DNA of 64,000 bases from positions 29,440,826 to 29,504,825 of the forward strand of contig CM041115.1 of the NCBI GenBank assembly GCA_023079485.1, in the 5' to 3' direction. Source of the stretch: Archilochus colubris. Its lineage: Eukaryota > Chordata > Aves > Apodiformes > Trochilidae. The first letter of the stretch is position 1. Every line of letters begins with the position of its first letter. A model generated the notes under the pieces. The model made no database searches and was not told where the DNA came from. It saw nothing but the letters and a program-made list of their open reading frames with translations. Position numbers and translations under genes: made by a program. This document shows positions 62,477-64,000 of this stretch, piece by piece.

Positions 62477-64000
62477 CAAAAATAAACAGATATTTAAAGT
62501 GGTAGATCTCTTAATTTAGCAGGTATTTGTTTGCAAAGCCCAGATTCTCTTAAGTTTTAATCCAATTTCTGCTAATGTTTTCTGTGATTCCAAGTGTAAG
62601 GCACTAAAAGAGTGATAAAGCTCTGTGTGAATACCCTGTCTCGTCTTTTTTATTGTGCTGTTAGAGACAGAATAGGTGGCTTGATGTACTGTAGTACGAG
62701 GTAGTCTGACTGTCCAAAATAAACAAAATGAGATTGCCTAAAATAAGCCTTCATTGTAAAGTAGTTCTGTTCTTTTCCCTCAGTTCACTGTAAGAAGATG
62801 AAGTGACATCAGTCAGATTCTCTGGTTACTGCTATGGACATGATGAGTATAGCTCTTTTCAAGAAAATCTGGGAAGGTTTCTGTATTCAGTCTAGCATTT
62901 CTTGTAGACCAACCTACAAGTGTGGGATAGGATTTGACAACTGCCAGGCCACTCAACTCCCCCATGCAAATGTATCTAAAGCACCATCATGAGGGAAACC
63001 ATAGATGAGCATCTTCCCATTTTATGTTCCAGGACCCTTTCTAAACAAAGTCTTTCATGACTACCACAAATTTGAAGCCTTATTTGTACACTTGGAAGAG
63101 GTAAACTAATGACATGTATTTGAGACATAAGCTTCATTTTTGTGTACAAACTTACTGTACATTAATCTTTGAAGGAAGCAAGTATATCCTGAATCATTTA
63201 GTGCAAGTAATACTGTATATAAAACCTTCTGACAAAGTCAGGGGAAAACTCAATGTTATATCTCCATGGAGTTTAATCCTTGAGAACATCACTTATCAAA
63301 ATCCAATTTGTCTAAAAGGAACCGGACAGTCACCCTGAAAGGAAAATTGTATAACACACAAAACAGCATTGTCTTGAATGATAATTAAGGTTGTCCTAAC
63401 GAAGTATTCAGAGTTTAAGAACAAGTATAATTTTTATGAAGCACTCGCTGTTTCTTTGTAATATGGGTCTTTTCTTGGGATCCTTTTAAATCCCCTTTTA
63501 TTGAAGTCAAGATATCAGATCTTACAAGTGTCCCTGTATTTGTAAGAATACTTTTCTTCTACATGGAAGGACTGTGCTTTGTGACCTAAAAAAAAGGTTT
63601 ATCATGAAATATAAATAATTGAAACAGTCAAATGCTACAACCAATAAATAAGAACAAGTAAATACTGTATCATATTAATTTATTTAAACAGTAGTGAATT
63701 AAGAATACTTCCTTATCATAGAATGCAAGGATAAAAATAAAGCTAAGCTCTTATATTTGTAAATAAAACATGTCTGTGTTCAATTCAAAATATTCACATT
63801 CACTTCATTGCTCAGGTAATGAGAAAAACAACATATAAATCTGTCCAATTCCAGACTAATAAAAAGCACAGAGAAGAAACTGACACAACTTAAGAATTAG
63901 GCAATGAAAACACTAGTTGAATGATTTCTAGAAAAATATCACAGTTCACTGAATAAATTATTTTGTGAAAATAATTTAGCTGGCTCTAGCAGTGAGATTA
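62477..64000. other. AT-rich noncoding sequence
   Basis: No gene, RNA gene or transposon recognised to the window end. The open frame at 63114-63338 has no motif. Confidence 0.5.

Noticed and set aside
1..64000. A host gene with exons, or a bacterial-type defence system, in the window
   Set aside because: No conserved protein domain outside transposons, no plausible chain of exons, no CRISPR-like spaced repeats and no operon structure were seen on either strand.

Overview
The window looks like avian nuclear DNA. It is AT-rich and dominated by fragments of CR1 (chicken repeat 1) LINEs with the CR1-type 3' end (ATTCTATGATTCTATGA). It also carries two copies of an LTR whose 5' end resembles the bird ERVL-type 'TGTCCTGGTTTCAGCTGGGATAG' LTR start, degenerate endogenous retrovirus pieces, and a long pure (GGAAA)n array. 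I see no mammalian-type SINE or L1. I could not identify any host protein-coding exon, tRNA, rRNA, CRISPR array or bacterial-type gene. All coding similarity I recognise belongs to transposable elements, and the other open frames are short and without recognisable motifs. The window is best read as intergenic or deep intronic sequence.

Layout. 0-12.6 kb: AT-rich unique sequence with one LTR-like repeat (about 3.10-4.21 kb, copy A) and two CR1 scraps. 12.7-13.8 kb: a (GGAAA)n array of about 75 units abutting a GC-richer segment that looks like an LTR in minus orientation. 17.5-22.4 kb: a broken gammaretrovirus-like endogenous retrovirus on the minus strand. It holds a 3' LTR, a polypurine tract, and env, integrase and RNase H/connection remnants; gag, protease, most of RT and the 5' LTR are absent. 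A 0.77-kb LTR-like segment interrupts its pol. 24-25 kb, 30-30.6 kb and 36.7-37.1 kb: minus-strand CR1s. 27.2-28.6 kb: a GC-richer mosaic with LTR-like signals in both directions. 37.5-38.0 kb: an ERVL-type solo LTR. 40.6-41.7 kb: a CR1 that has lost its catalytic palm. 43-44 kb: two CR1 scraps. 49.8-50.6 kb: a young CR1 nested inside an older one. 51.0-52.2 kb: copy B of the LTR-like repeat, inverted relative to copy A. 54.6-56.0 kb: a long, decayed CR1. 56.6-57.1 kb: an isolated retroviral protease fragment. 59.0-59.6 kb: a second ERVL-type LTR. 60.0-61.8 kb: two more CR1s.

Nothing here forms a working gene system. The value of the window lies in its transposon history: a nested CR1 insertion, an LTR-like segment inside pol, long inverted repeat pairs, and a perfect 19-bp hairpin outside any recognised transposon. 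I found no convincing previously undescribed functional system.
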